A stretch of DNA of 21,580 nt. Origin: a virus. Each line of letters begins with the position of its first letter. Position 1 is the first letter of the stretch. Below the pieces are notes generated by a model. The model did not search any database, was not told where the DNA came from, and saw nothing but the letters and a program-made list of their open reading frames with translations. Location: positions 1 through 21,580 of IMG/VR virus record IMGVR_UViG_3300044730_001485; one strand, written 5' to 3'. Shown one piece after another: positions 1 to 7,115 of this stretch. The translations under genes were made by a program, and so were the position numbers.

Positions 1-1
1 C

Positions 2-1546
2 TTAGCCAACTGGCTTGACTGTAATCTTTTTGAAATTATAGTAACCATGGGCTGCTTCTTTACCGTTGTAGTCCTTTAATAATTGTTGAAATGCTCCAAC
101 ACGATCTGAACCAACATGGACTGTTAAGTTCTCAACTCCCCTCTTATGCAAATCAGCCGCATGGTGAAGGATGGTTGGTTTTGCTTTATCAGCCACTACA
201 ATGTTAGCCTTTGGAAATGCTCTCTTTGCGTGTTTTAACTTTTGCTGAGGTGTCAGTGGATTTTTCTTTGCGTCTTGGGTTGCAGTCAAAACGATTGTAT
301 GTCCAGCACCCTCTTTTTCAGCATCTTGTGTGACTTGGTTGAACACCTCGGCATGACCCGCATGAATTGGGTTGACTCGCCCCAGTGTCAAGTGATGACT
401 CTTACTCTGTTTTGCAGCCTTCATCAATGCGCCTTTCGCTCTGTTTGCGGCTGTAAACTTCTTAATGTTCACGACTTTCAATCCACGAGCCACAAATCCC
501 TCGCCTTCAGACTCTTGCGTGCCAATTTGATGACTGTATCCGCCATGCGCTGTTTTAGCCAAACCAGATGCAAGGGCATTTGTAGCCTCTTGTACATGAT
601 GATGAATTTGTAAACTTTTATCAAATGCCTTCTTGTTTTTCTCAACATGGGCAAGTGCTGAATCTCTTTCAGCAGCCTTTTGTAACTTTGACTTTTCAGT
701 TTTCACTGAGTCAATACGCTTTTGATGATATTTTTCTAGGAATTTCTTATATCCATCAACACTCATTTCTTCGCCACTATCAATCAATGAGTTGGTGTAT
801 TGACGAAGGGTGGTTTCATGTCCAACCAAATGATCCCAAGAGTGACCTGCCATTAGGTCAGCGGCTTGTTTTGTATGCTGACGTACAACAGCCCTGTCTT
901 CAGGATTCAGAGCCTGTTGTTCGGCTCCTACAGATGTTGACATCATATGTACATCTGGGTGACTTTTGAACTCTGAAAAGTTACTGATTGGAGTAGCCTT
1001 ACGTTGCGGACCTTTCAATTCGCTATGAATTGCCAAACTGAGTTTTGATTTCTTCAGTTTCTTTCCTTCCGCAGAATTAACAGGAACTGAGTATGTAATC
1101 GTGTTAGGGGTGTGACGGATTTTACCACCAGTGGTGACTCTTTGCTCTGGTGTGCTGAGGAATCCACCCTGCCATTCACCAGCCCTCTTTGGTAATACTT
1201 TACCAATGTGACGAAGCAAATGTTTCATTGGTTCTGCAAGGTATGGCTTATGACCATGTTGACGATCAATGTCATCTTCAGAGTAGTTGTATTGTGCCCC
1301 TGCACCTTTATACTTTACGCCAACTTTACCATCAGCCCTGCGAACTGCTTGGAATGACATTTTGTCATCAATTTTTCTCGAAACTCGAAACTGTCCTGTT
1401 GCGACACCACGAAGGGTGTTGAGAGCATGAATTGCAGGCTTTTGCCCATCAAATACTCTATGTGAAGGATGTTCAATATGAAGTATACCACCTTCATGCT
1501 TGACTTCTTCGGAGAGAAATTTTATAATCTTATCGAGATTGAACAT
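2..1546 (-). CDS. Phage fusion protein: DUF6267-like (ligase-like) N-domain plus cytidylyltransferase-like C-domain
   Basis: 514 residues. The N-terminal ~180 residues match a fold common in T4-like marine phages that resembles nucleotidyltransferase/ligase enzymes (family recalled as DUF6267, not searched). Visible marks are RKIDDK at 57-62, YSEDDID near 88-94, a WQGGF segment and HTPNTITYSVP. The family's usual KWDG and QGD signatures read KIDD and QGG here, so activity is doubtful. A charged helical middle follows. From ~384 there is a Rossmann-type nucleotidyltransferase start, GRVNPIHAGH (389-398), and GSDR at 479-482. The protein stops at KPVG, before the SxSxxR-type motif I expect in this fold, so the C-domain looks truncated or frameshifted. 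It diverges from the 450-aa gene across a shared late promoter. The SD is weak (AGGAT). Function is unknown; RNA or nucleotide processing is only inference. Confidence 0.75.
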   Translation of the reverse strand: MFNLDKIIKFLSEEVKHEGGILHIEHPSHRVFDGQKPAIHALNTLRGVATGQFRVSRKIDDKMSFQAVRRADGKVGVKYKGAGAQYNYSEDDIDRQHGHKPYLAEPMKHLLRHIGKVLPKRAGEWQGGFLSTPEQRVTTGGKIRHTPNTITYSVPVNSAEGKKLKKSKLSLAIHSELKGPQRKATPISNFSEFKSHPDVHMMSTSVGAEQQALNPEDRAVVRQHTKQAADLMAGHSWDHLVGHETTLRQYTNSLIDSGEEMSVDGYKKFLEKYHQKRIDSVKTEKSKLQKAAERDSALAHVEKNKKAFDKSLQIHHHVQEATNALASGLAKTAHGGYSHQIGTQESEGEGFVARGLKVVNIKKFTAANRAKGALMKAAKQSKSHHLTLGRVNPIHAGHAEVFNQVTQDAEKEGAGHTIVLTATQDAKKNPLTPQQKLKHAKRAFPKANIVVADKAKPTILHHAADLHKRGVENLTVHVGSDRVGAFQQLLKDYNGKEAAHGYYNFKKITVKPVG

Positions 1547-1565
1547 TGGCGAATCCTATACTTGT

Positions 1566-1585
1566 GTTGTATTTATAAATACAAC
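1566..1585. promoter_or_regulatory. Palindromic bidirectional T4-type late promoter
   Basis: A perfect 20-bp palindrome (half-site GTTGTATTTA) centred at 1575/1576. It holds TATAAATAC on the plus strand (1574-1582) and the same octamer on the minus strand (1570-1577). TATAAATA is the T4 late promoter element recognised by gp55-programmed RNA polymerase. Starts a few nucleotides downstream would give short leaders to both divergent genes, whose ATGs lie at 1599 (+) and 1546 (-). Confidence 0.8.
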
Positions 1586-1598
1586 GAAAAGGTGACAA

Positions 1599-2951
1599 AT
1601 GGCTAGAGGTTTAACACATCCAACTGCTCACATTGGCAAACCGCTGATTGATCTTGATACAAAACAAGAGTATGTTTACGAGGGGTTTCAGTTCTTTCAA
1701 GACTTAAAAAAACTCCCAAGCAGTTACTCAATTTTCAAAGAAATAAACAAGTCATCAACTGTTAAGTCTGCTGCACTTTTCAAATTCAACAAGTCAAATA
1801 AAAAGTTTGGTATTCTTTACTATGCTCGCTCTGTAACTTCATCTACAAAAATAAATGCTGGCACCTTCAACATGCAGTATGCAGGTCGCAAAGGTGCAAC
1901 TGAAAATTTGGGCATCACTTCAGACACGTTGATCAAAGGTGGCAGAATTCAAAAAAGAATGCTAAATGGTCTTGATGTAAATTGTGCAGTGTTTTCTAAC
2001 AAAGCAGAGTTGGGCAACTCGATTTTAAAAGGTTTGAAAGGTAATAACAAAGTCAATGCGGCGGTGTATGACACCGTTCAAGACTACTTGAATAGTGACC
2101 TTACCCAATTTGGTTGGAAAAAAGGTATACAAGAAAGTGATGTCAATGAACTTGGCAAATATCTTGGTGAGTTGGTCATTGGCGTTTGTGTTCTGGGTAA
2201 AAAGTTCAGCCCAGTTTTCAGTGAGAACATTTTTGCTGGAAAACAAATCAAAGAGTTTATTGTCCCAGACGACCCATCATTTTCTGGGGTTGACTCAGCC
2301 TTTGTATTAAATGATGGATCATTGATTCCAATTTCATCCAAACTTGGTGCTGGTGCAAAAGCCTCCGTGTTCACTAACCTTTTACCAAAAGTGATGACAA
2401 GTAAAAAAGGAATTGGCGACTGCGTCATCAAACAAATTGCTGACAGTGCTAAAAAAATCGGTATCACTGTCGAAGATTTAAATGCAAAACGTGGCGCAAA
2501 AGATATCGTATATGAGTATGGCGTCCGTAAAATACTGAAACTTTCACAACTTGAAGTTCCAGACCCATATCAAGTTTTCAGGGATATAAAACAAAACCCA
2601 AACAAGTTGTCCAAGCCAGCCAAGGCAGTTGTTGATGCTATTAAGAAACATCCAGACATCGAAGAAAATGTGAAAGCAAAATTGCCTTATTCAGTGACAT
2701 CAGCCTTTTCAAGAGAAATAGCAAGACGCTTGAACAATGATGAGACCAGTAAAAAAATCATCACTGAAATTCTAGCGGGAAAAAACTTTTACCAAGCCAA
2801 CCTTGACGTAAACAAATGGAAAAAAGGAGAAGTCTTTTTCAAACTTCTCCTTTCTGGCGATGCCAATGTGGGGTTCATTGGATCAAAAGCGGCAATTGAT
2901 GACCTTGAAGCAAAACAAGGTTTGGTCAACTATGAATTAAAGTATAGTTAG
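1599..2951 (+). CDS. Late-expressed 450-aa phage protein, possible PD-(D/E)XK-like fold
   Basis: 450 residues. ATG follows AAGGTG with 5-nt spacing, right behind the palindromic late promoter. I do not recognise the family with certainty. The centre carries a pattern reminiscent of restriction-endonuclease-like nucleases: a helix with E191 (GELVIGV), then SGVDSAFVL with D232, then the strand IPISSK with K248, where S246 replaces the usual acidic residue of (D/E)xK. A glycine/alanine-rich stretch (GAGAKAS) follows. No signal peptide or membrane segment is seen. The last 15 nt overlap the convergent 181-aa gene. It could equally be a structural or virion-associated protein; the nuclease idea is inference from one motif. 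Confidence 0.7.
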   Translation: MARGLTHPTAHIGKPLIDLDTKQEYVYEGFQFFQDLKKLPSSYSIFKEINKSSTVKSAALFKFNKSNKKFGILYYARSVTSSTKINAGTFNMQYAGRKGATENLGITSDTLIKGGRIQKRMLNGLDVNCAVFSNKAELGNSILKGLKGNNKVNAAVYDTVQDYLNSDLTQFGWKKGIQESDVNELGKYLGELVIGVCVLGKKFSPVFSENIFAGKQIKEFIVPDDPSFSGVDSAFVLNDGSLIPISSKLGAGAKASVFTNLLPKVMTSKKGIGDCVIKQIADSAKKIGITVEDLNAKRGAKDIVYEYGVRKILKLSQLEVPDPYQVFRDIKQNPNKLSKPAKAVVDAIKKHPDIEENVKAKLPYSVTSAFSREIARRLNNDETSKKIITEILAGKNFYQANLDVNKWKKGEVFFKLLLSGDANVGFIGSKAAIDDLEAKQGLVNYELKYS

Positions 2952-3482
2952 CCAAGGTGGTGGACTGCGTTTAGTCCACTTGTGTAAGTGTGTTTTGCCT
3001 TGATTGTAGTAGTTACGATAATTCAAAATTGGATCATCTGATACAATATACTTCTTGTCCATTGCTGGGGGTGGGTTGGTGAAGTCCCACTCCTTCAGAT
3101 TCATTGGCGGTGACTGTAAAGCATAAGCAAGACCATCTTGATCTATCTTATGTTTTTTGCCATAACGGTAAGTATACTCACCCATCAAGCCATATAAGTG
3201 ATCAACAAGCCAACTGTAGTTTTCTACCGAACTGCGGCACCAAACTGCTGATGGGTGGTTGATATGGGTTGCGGAATAAAATGTGACATCGCGATGATCA
3301 TCCAGTCGCCAACGACGAGCCTTTCTACCTGTTGCGGTACTACCCTGATATTCGGTGCCATCTATAATTCTATGAGCAGTGCACAACAACTGTGCTGACT
3401 CTAGGATCATCTTGACTACATGACGATCAACCATCCACTCCGCTGCTTGGCGTGGATCGTTAGAGAGATAAAAAATATTCAT
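2937..3482 (-). CDS. Conserved phage protein with HVVKM motif, unknown function
   Basis: 181 residues. The start MNIFYLSNDPRQAAEW followed by DRHVVKMILESAQLL is a pattern I recall from many marine T4-like phage proteins of unknown role. The chain is rich in H, W and Y, and the tail is proline- and basic-rich (HKWTKRSPPPWLTIL). No HExxH, Walker or nuclease motif is visible. Its ATG overlaps the TGA of the upstream 37-aa gene as ATGA, so the two are likely translationally coupled. Its 3' end overlaps the convergent plus-strand gene by 15 nt. Confidence 0.8.
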   Translation of the reverse strand: MNIFYLSNDPRQAAEWMVDRHVVKMILESAQLLCTAHRIIDGTEYQGSTATGRKARRWRLDDHRDVTFYSATHINHPSAVWCRSSVENYSWLVDHLYGLMGEYTYRYGKKHKIDQDGLAYALQSPPMNLKEWDFTNPPPAMDKKYIVSDDPILNYRNYYNQGKTHLHKWTKRSPPPWLTIL

Positions 3483-3592
3483 TTAGTTTTAATATGCAAC
3501 CAAGCAAAAAATTCACAAAGGAATTTTACCAGAAAAATAATTCCGATAAAAAGCAACCCAGTGATAAAAAGACCAAGTAATAGGTTAAGCAT
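3479..3592 (-). CDS. Small membrane protein, 37 aa
   Basis: A short reading frame, MLNLLLGLFITGLLFIGI... ending WLHIKTK. It has one long hydrophobic segment (about residues 2-32) and a basic C-terminal tail, as expected for a single-pass membrane peptide. Both ends are coupled to neighbours: its ATG overlaps the upstream stop as TAATG, and its TGA overlaps the downstream start as ATGA. This exact fit fills the whole 110-nt gap and is the main reason to call it real. Function is unknown; a lysis or membrane-modifying role is possible. Confidence 0.7.
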   Translation of the reverse strand: MLNLLLGLFITGLLFIGIIFLVKFLCEFFAWLHIKTK

Positions 3593-4080
3593 TAGTCCCA
3601 AAGATTTTCGTAATATTTTCCAAACAAGCGGAAGCCATTTTTCTTTCGCTCCCAATATGCCTTGGCTTTGACTTCATCATATATGCCTTTGTCAGTCGTG
3701 ACCATTTCTTTCCAGTCTTGACCTTCAACGTCTACCCATTTATATTTGGGCTTCTTAATCCAGAAATTTGGATCGCGGTCTTTTGCATGCTCGCCAAAAG
3801 TCCAAATCATTTCTTTCAGGATCCAGTCCCAACGCTTGAAGTGGAATTCATCTACATCCCAATCGTTTTCTTTTGGCTTTGCGGCAGTTGAACGAAGATG
3901 CTCAGGAACGTCTTCATCGTCAGTGCATGGGGCGCCATGTTGAGTTTTCTTCAATTGCTTGAGCATTGGAAGAATTATATCAGCAAGGGTGTGATCCATT
4001 GACCACGTGTCCCATGGGTCAATGCGAATAGATTTCTTTTGTTCGCCCTTCTTTGGATAATTACCAATTGAGATTTTCAT
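3592..4080 (-). CDS. Conserved phage protein of unknown function (DPWDTWSMD / RWDWILKEMIW)
   Basis: 162 residues. It carries motifs I recall from a widespread phage family: RIDPWDTWSMDHTLADIIL near the start, DDEDVPEHLR in the middle, and FHFKRWDWILKEMIWTF. It is tryptophan-rich and acidic in the middle, with no recognised catalytic motif. The stop of the upstream 90-aa gene overlaps its start (ATGA), and its own stop overlaps the next start (TAATG), so it sits in a coupled operon read from the late-type promoter near 4380. Confidence 0.8.
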   Translation of the reverse strand: MKISIGNYPKKGEQKKSIRIDPWDTWSMDHTLADIILPMLKQLKKTQHGAPCTDDEDVPEHLRSTAAKPKENDWDVDEFHFKRWDWILKEMIWTFGEHAKDRDPNFWIKKPKYKWVDVEGQDWKEMVTTDKGIYDEVKAKAYWERKKNGFRLFGKYYENLWD

Positions 4081-4349
4081 TTGTTTTCGTTTTCTGGCGT
4101 TGCCGCTACATCAAAGTCAAATGAACGTCGTTCAGGAGTTTCATAGTACCCCTGACTCCATAACTTTTGCGCCCTTGCTCTGGCGTCAGTAAAGTCATTG
4201 AACACACCATCATCAAACCACCACCACTTGTCCAAAAACCACTGTGGCTTGCGTTGGTATTCAACATACCATTTTCCAGAATAAAAAGTGACCCTGACCT
4301 TGAGGACAGGGTTTTTCTTCATATATAAGCCAAGATCTTTTATATCCAT
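4077..4349 (-). CDS. Small unknown phage protein, aromatic-rich, 90 aa
   Basis: 90 residues with many W, Y and F (FLDKWWWFDDGVF). The N-terminal ~35 residues look like beta strands (VLKVRVTFYSGKWYVEY) and the tail is charged (PENENK). It is the first gene after the late-type element at 4380-4387 and overlaps the downstream gene by 4 nt. An AAGG about 10 nt upstream is the only SD-like sequence. Family not recognised. Confidence 0.7.
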   Translation of the reverse strand: MDIKDLGLYMKKNPVLKVRVTFYSGKWYVEYQRKPQWFLDKWWWFDDGVFNDFTDARARAQKLWSQGYYETPERRSFDFDVAATPENENK

Positions 4350-4379
4350 ATTGTAATTACCTTACCCAGATCTTGTATA

Positions 4380-4387
4380 TATTTATG
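4380..4387 (-). promoter_or_regulatory. T4-type late promoter variant (CATAAATA)
   Basis: On the minus strand this reads CATAAATAT, one mismatch from TATAAATA. It overlaps the stop codon of the 87-aa gene and lies about 30 nt upstream of the 90-aa gene. It would drive the 4349 to 2937 operon late in infection. Confidence 0.5.
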
Positions 4388-4646
4388 CGAAAATGTAGCG
4401 AAGTATACCAGCAAAAAGTATCACACCAAGAGTGCCATTTAGAACCATGATGGCTCGGTCATTCCATCTCCAACCAACGTAAAACCAACCAACAACACCG
4501 AGCCAACTGAATATCAGATCAAAAAACAAAAAGTCAGACACTCCACTGGAACGAAAAGTCACAGCAATCAAAACAAAAATGCTTGATACCCACTTGATAT
4601 ACCAAGTGAGATCATACTTCGGTGTGACTGACTCCATTGTGCTCAT
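4383..4646 (-). CDS. Conserved small membrane protein, 87 aa, about three TM segments
   Basis: 87 residues. Hydrophobic segments lie at roughly 15-32 (YIKWVSSIFVLIAVTF), 38-58 (FLFFDLIFSWLGVVGWFYVGW) and 66-86 (AIMVLNGTLGVILFAGIL). YDLTWYIKWVSS and the short hydrophilic loops are typical of a small membrane protein found in many marine T4-like phages (recalled, unnumbered). The start is chosen because ATG overlaps the upstream TGA as ATGA. Role unknown. Confidence 0.8.
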   Translation of the reverse strand: MSTMESVTPKYDLTWYIKWVSSIFVLIAVTFRSSGVSDFLFFDLIFSWLGVVGWFYVGWRWNDRAIMVLNGTLGVILFAGILRYIFA

Positions 4647-4837
4647 CTTACATCGTCCCTCTGTTTGCGGTAGTTTAGTATAGTGACCGCATCATTGATC
4701 TGGTCGAGATATTTACACTCGGCAGTATAGTTGAACCCTGCCATGTTGTTGGCAGCATCACGTGCATCTTTAATGATAAACATCAGTTCATCATTTGTTT
4801 TATCGTGAAAAGGATGTCCTTCAAGAATCTTTGCCAT
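4643..4837 (-). CDS. Small helical phage protein, 64 aa
   Basis: 64 residues, predicted mostly helical (NDELMFIIKDARDAANNM...YLDQINDAVTILNYRKQ). The start is supported by a strong GGAGG 5 nt upstream. It resembles small T4-like phage proteins with a YLDQxNDA segment (from memory). It overlaps the downstream membrane gene by 4 nt and follows the 110-aa gene at short distance, so it is probably co-transcribed from the early promoter at 5190. Confidence 0.7.
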   Translation of the reverse strand: MAKILEGHPFHDKTNDELMFIIKDARDAANNMAGFNYTAECKYLDQINDAVTILNYRKQRDDVR

Positions 4838-4849
4838 AAATCCTCCGAA

Positions 4850-5182
4850 TTACCGAGCCTTTTGTGCAACGCCAGAATCAATTTCGGCAAGAGCCGCTTC
4901 CATCAAGCCATCGCCAATCGCTTCAAGCGAATCTTTCAACATTGAACCCCTGTAAACGTAGTCTTTGATGCCTGCTTTACGGGCATACATCTCAACTCGC
5001 ATATGGTTCGGACGAGCACCATCGTTGTAGAAACGGTAGTAGTCGTTTTGAAACTTTCTCCAAGCGTCCATTGCTGGGGTCTTACATTCACCAGTGAAGG
5101 GAATGTATTGCATGAGAAGTTGAACTTCCGCATCGCGACGTTGGTTCCAAAAAGTGTTTTCAATATCGTATTCAGTTTTCAT
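4850..5182 (-). CDS. Unknown early phage protein, 110 aa, predicted leaderless mRNA
   Basis: 110 residues, soluble and helical, with an aromatic and charged centre (FQNDYYRFYNDGARPNH). No known motif. The -10 hexamer TATAAT (5190-5195) ends only 7 nt before the ATG and there is no Shine-Dalgarno, so the mRNA should begin at or next to the start codon. It is first in a short operon with the 64- and 87-aa genes. Confidence 0.75.
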   Translation of the reverse strand: MKTEYDIENTFWNQRRDAEVQLLMQYIPFTGECKTPAMDAWRKFQNDYYRFYNDGARPNHMRVEMYARKAGIKDYVYRGSMLKDSLEAIGDGLMEAALAEIDSGVAQKAR

Positions 5183-5189
5183 ATTATAG

Positions 5190-5229
5190 ATTATACGTTA
5201 GTGCAAAAATAAAATAAAGTCTTTTTTTT
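5190..5229 (-). promoter_or_regulatory. Early promoter, A-tract/GACTTT form, leaderless
   Basis: Minus strand: an A-tract continuous with the upstream TAA stop, GACTTT (5221-5216), then AACG-TATAAT at 5195-5190. GACTTT starts exactly 26 nt before the -10, as in the five other promoters of this form in the window. A second TATAAT abuts the ATG. Confidence 0.6.
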
Positions 5230-5680
5230 AAGAACCAGTGCACAGGTTCAAAGTCTCACCAGACTGCTTGAACCCCTCGATGAAAACGTGGTGATGATCA
5301 CCACTGTCACGGATACAAGCATCAGCCGCGACATAGAGAGCAGCCCAAGTGCTACCGTTGATAGCCTTGGTCACAACACCCTCACCCCAGAAGTTCTTGT
5401 AAGTGATATACTTGACACCTTCAAACGGATGACGCTCACTGAGATTCTCGACCTCGGTCATCGACCAAGTTGTGGTAAGACCGAGTTCTTTCTTGACGCT
5501 GTTATAGTGGTCATAACGACGTTCAGTGTTTTCTCGCTCTTGCTGGTAAGCACCTTGAAGAGCCTGATGGATCAATTCAACTTGCTGATTGACTTCCGTG
5601 TTGTTCAAGGAAGACAAACCCCAAAGAGCGTTGTGGATCGTTTGGAATTCTTTACCAGTGAGTTTAACATCGCAAAACAT
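5228..5680 (-). CDS. Unknown early phage protein, 150 aa
   Basis: 150 residues. The N-terminal half is helical (LTGKEFQTIHNALWGL...QQVELIHQALQGAYQQ) and the rest is mixed strands with a histidine cluster (SGDHHHVFIEGFKQ). No catalytic motif recognised. The start follows AGGAAA at about 8 nt. It has its own promoter directly behind a strong terminator, so it is an isolated transcription unit. Its TAA begins the A-tract of the next promoter. Confidence 0.75.
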   Translation of the reverse strand: MFCDVKLTGKEFQTIHNALWGLSSLNNTEVNQQVELIHQALQGAYQQERENTERRYDHYNSVKKELGLTTTWSMTEVENLSERHPFEGVKYITYKNFWGEGVVTKAINGSTWAALYVAADACIRDSGDHHHVFIEGFKQSGETLNLCTGS

Positions 5681-5716
5681 TTTTTATTTCCTATTGATTA
5701 ACTTAACTTTAGAAGA

Positions 5717-5755
5717 AGTATACGTTATTTCAGAAATAAAGAAAAGTCTTTTTTT
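5717..5755 (-). promoter_or_regulatory. Early promoter, A-tract/GACTTT form
   Basis: Minus strand: A7-GACTTT (5748-5743), CTTTATTTCTG, AACG-TATACT (5722-5717), with 26 nt from G of GACTTT to the -10. It directly follows the terminator at 5758-5791. The transcript would have a leader of about 30 nt with SD AGGAAA. Confidence 0.6.
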
Positions 5756-5757
5756 AT

Positions 5758-5791
5758 AAAAAAAACGGCGAGCCTCTTTCGAGACTCGCCG
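5758..5791 (-). terminator. Strong intrinsic terminator
   Basis: Minus strand: CGGCGAG, a one-base mismatch, then a CTC/GAG extension, closed by a GAAA-type loop and followed by eight U residues (5765-5758). It lies 18 nt after the 139-aa gene and separates it from the promoter of the 150-aa gene. Confidence 0.85.
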
Positions 5792-5808
5792 CCCAAAGGG
5801 AGTTACAA

Positions 5809-6228
5809 TTAAGCAACTCGGGTAATCATCACACCGCCAGTCATTGAGCGACGCGAAAAACGAGCACCAGTCAACTTTGTGACGTACTTCGCCGCATTGC
5901 TAACACGACGGATGTTCTTTGCTGAACGGCGAGTCTTGCCAGGATAGGGGATGAAGGTGGTATCATTTCGCTTCAAAGTCAACAACAAACGAGTGGTCTT
6001 GCTACGCGGACGACCTCGGAACCCACGATTAAAATCGGGATCAGTGACCTCAACTTTCGGCTGAGTAAACTGGGACAAACTTTTTTCCATTTCATCAATT
6101 TGATCGGAAATTCGCTTGACTGCCAGTTGGCTCTTCAGTGCATCAATTTGATCGGAAAGTTGAAACACCGCAGCCACGAGGGTAGAAAGTTTCGTCTCAA
6201 GAACCTTAACATTAACATTACTATTCAT
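5809..6228 (-). CDS. Unknown early protein with coiled-coil N-terminus and basic C-terminus, 139 aa
   Basis: 139 residues. Residues ~5-55 form a likely coiled coil with an internal 16-residue repeat (LSDQIDALKSQL / ISDQIDEMEKSL); the DNA repeat is exact over 18 bp (6093-6110 and 6141-6158). The C-terminal ~75 residues are very basic (RGRPRSKTTR, KTRRSAKNIRRVSNAAK), suggesting nucleic-acid binding (inference). GGAG 6 nt before the ATG sets the start. It is transcribed alone: its own promoter upstream and a strong terminator downstream. Confidence 0.75.
   Translation of the reverse strand: MNSNVNVKVLETKLSTLVAAVFQLSDQIDALKSQLAVKRISDQIDEMEKSLSQFTQPKVEVTDPDFNRGFRGRPRSKTTRLLLTLKRNDTTFIPYPGKTRRSAKNIRRVSNAAKYVTKLTGARFSRRSMTGGVMITRVA
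6093..6158 (-). repeat. 18-bp in-frame direct repeat inside the coiled-coil gene
   Basis: catcaatttgatcggaaa occurs at 6093-6110 and 6141-6158, offset by 48 nt (16 codons). Both copies encode SDQID in the coiled coil. It looks like an internal duplication. Confidence 0.9.
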
Positions 6229-6276
6229 AAATCACTCCATTACAAAATTAAAATTAAATCAACTCAACAAGAAACC

Positions 6277-6315
6277 AGTATACGTTATTTGAAAAATAAA
6301 ATAAAGTCTTTTTTT
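6277..6315 (-). promoter_or_regulatory. Early promoter, A-tract/GACTTT form
   Basis: Minus strand: TAA stop of the 106-aa gene running into an A-tract, GACTTT (6308-6303), TTATTTTTC, AACG-TATACT (6282-6277); 26 nt from GACTTT to the -10. The A-tract-to-GACTTT block is nearly identical to that at 5216-5229. Confidence 0.6.
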
Positions 6316-6634
6316 ATCCCCTACGCATTCTTGCAATTTCGGCTGCATCCTCCTGCTTAAAGACTGGAACCATATTAGACTTGTGCATAGTAGCAATACC
6401 GAGCAACTTGTCACCAGTATATTTCATAGACTCTTTACGCTCGATGTACAAGTTGTTGCTCGTTGTTAGAGAAGGCAGAGTGCTGGCAAAACTCGCACCA
6501 ACACGTGGTCCATAGGAAAGTGTTGGCAACTTCTCGGTAGTTTTATACGACTTTGGGTCAAACTTACGGGCAATTATGCCTTTGGGCTTGCGCTTTTTCT
6601 TCGGCTTGAACCGCGATTGTGTATATACTAACAT
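6314..6634 (-). CDS. Conserved basic phage protein, 106 aa, leaderless mRNA predicted
   Basis: 106 residues. Basic N-terminus (FKPKKKRKPKG), a loop-rich centre (TLSYGPRVGASFASTLPSL) and a conserved-looking end (LLGIATMHKSNMVPVFKQEDAAEIARMRRG). I recall the phrase GI.TMHKSN.VPV from T4-like marine phage proteins of unknown role. The -10 TATACT ends 8 nt before the ATG, so the start codon falls at about +3 with no SD. Confidence 0.8.
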   Translation of the reverse strand: MLVYTQSRFKPKKKRKPKGIIARKFDPKSYKTTEKLPTLSYGPRVGASFASTLPSLTTSNNLYIERKESMKYTGDKLLGIATMHKSNMVPVFKQEDAAEIARMRRG

Positions 6635-6642
6635 AAGACAGT

Positions 6643-6671
6643 AGTATAAGTTTCAATCAGAATAAAGTCAA
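6643..6671 (-). promoter_or_regulatory. Early promoter TTGACT-17-TATACT
   Basis: Minus strand: -35 TTGACT at 6671-6666, 17 nt, -10 TATACT at 6648-6643. The -35 contains the TGA stop (6670-6668) of the upstream 89-aa gene. It drives the 106-aa gene. Confidence 0.8.
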
Positions 6672-6937
6672 GTGATCTTTTTCTGATTTATTCCAGCCTC
6701 AAAAGTTCGGAACAACCGATCAAAACGGATTTGATAAAGTTCTTTCATACCCATCAATGCGTTTGCAATTTGATCTTGGCTGAGACCATGTTCCATAACA
6801 CCTTCGAACAAGTCATCAAGATCACTGGTAACTCCCCAGCATTTCATAATTTGATCTTCCATCTCAAGTCTACTAAATGCCACATGAATGTTACCATCAG
6901 CGTCTGTATATGCTTTTTTCAATTTCGGTTCACTCAT
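6668..6937 (-). CDS. Small acidic-helical phage protein, 89 aa
   Basis: 89 residues. An N-terminal strand pair (KKAYTDADGNIHVAFSRLEME) is followed by helices (IMKCWGVTSDLDDLFEGVMEHG, DQIANALMGMKELYQIRFDRLF). It resembles small proteins common in marine T4-like phages (recalled). It is last in the coupled operon from the promoter at 9070. The start follows GAGG at ~9 nt and overlaps the upstream gene by 8 nt. Confidence 0.75.
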   Translation of the reverse strand: MSEPKLKKAYTDADGNIHVAFSRLEMEDQIMKCWGVTSDLDDLFEGVMEHGLSQDQIANALMGMKELYQIRFDRLFRTFEAGINQKKIT

Positions 6938-7115
6938 TTGTTTTTACCTCATCAAAATCGAACCACTCACAAATTTCACTCAATACTGCAACTTCAATCG
7001 CATTGCGAATTGCTTCAGGGTCTGGGATTTCATCATACTTGTGCGCACGATTCCAGCCCAGCATCACACCAGTCTCAACACAGTGTGCAATTAGATTATA
7101 CTCTTTCGCTTTCAT
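6930..7115 (-). CDS. Small conserved phage protein, 61 aa
   Basis: 61 residues: MKAKEYNLIAHCVETG, GWNRAHKYDEIPDPE, AIRNAIEVAVLSEICEWFDF. The start at 7115 is preferred over 7130 because GGGAGAAAG lies 8 nt upstream and the overlap with the preceding gene is then 20 nt. A two-helix soluble protein of unknown role within the operon. Confidence 0.75.
   Translation of the reverse strand: MKAKEYNLIAHCVETGVMLGWNRAHKYDEIPDPEAIRNAIEVAVLSEICEWFDFDEVKTNE

Noticed and set aside
5190-5229. T4 MotA-type middle promoters
   Set aside because: The conserved block reads GACTTT, not TGCTTTA, and its distance to the -10 (26 nt) does not fit the 11-13 nt gap of MotA boxes.
6093-6158. CRISPR-like repeat pair
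   Set aside because: Only two copies, in frame inside a coiled-coil gene, 48 nt offset; it is an internal coding duplication.
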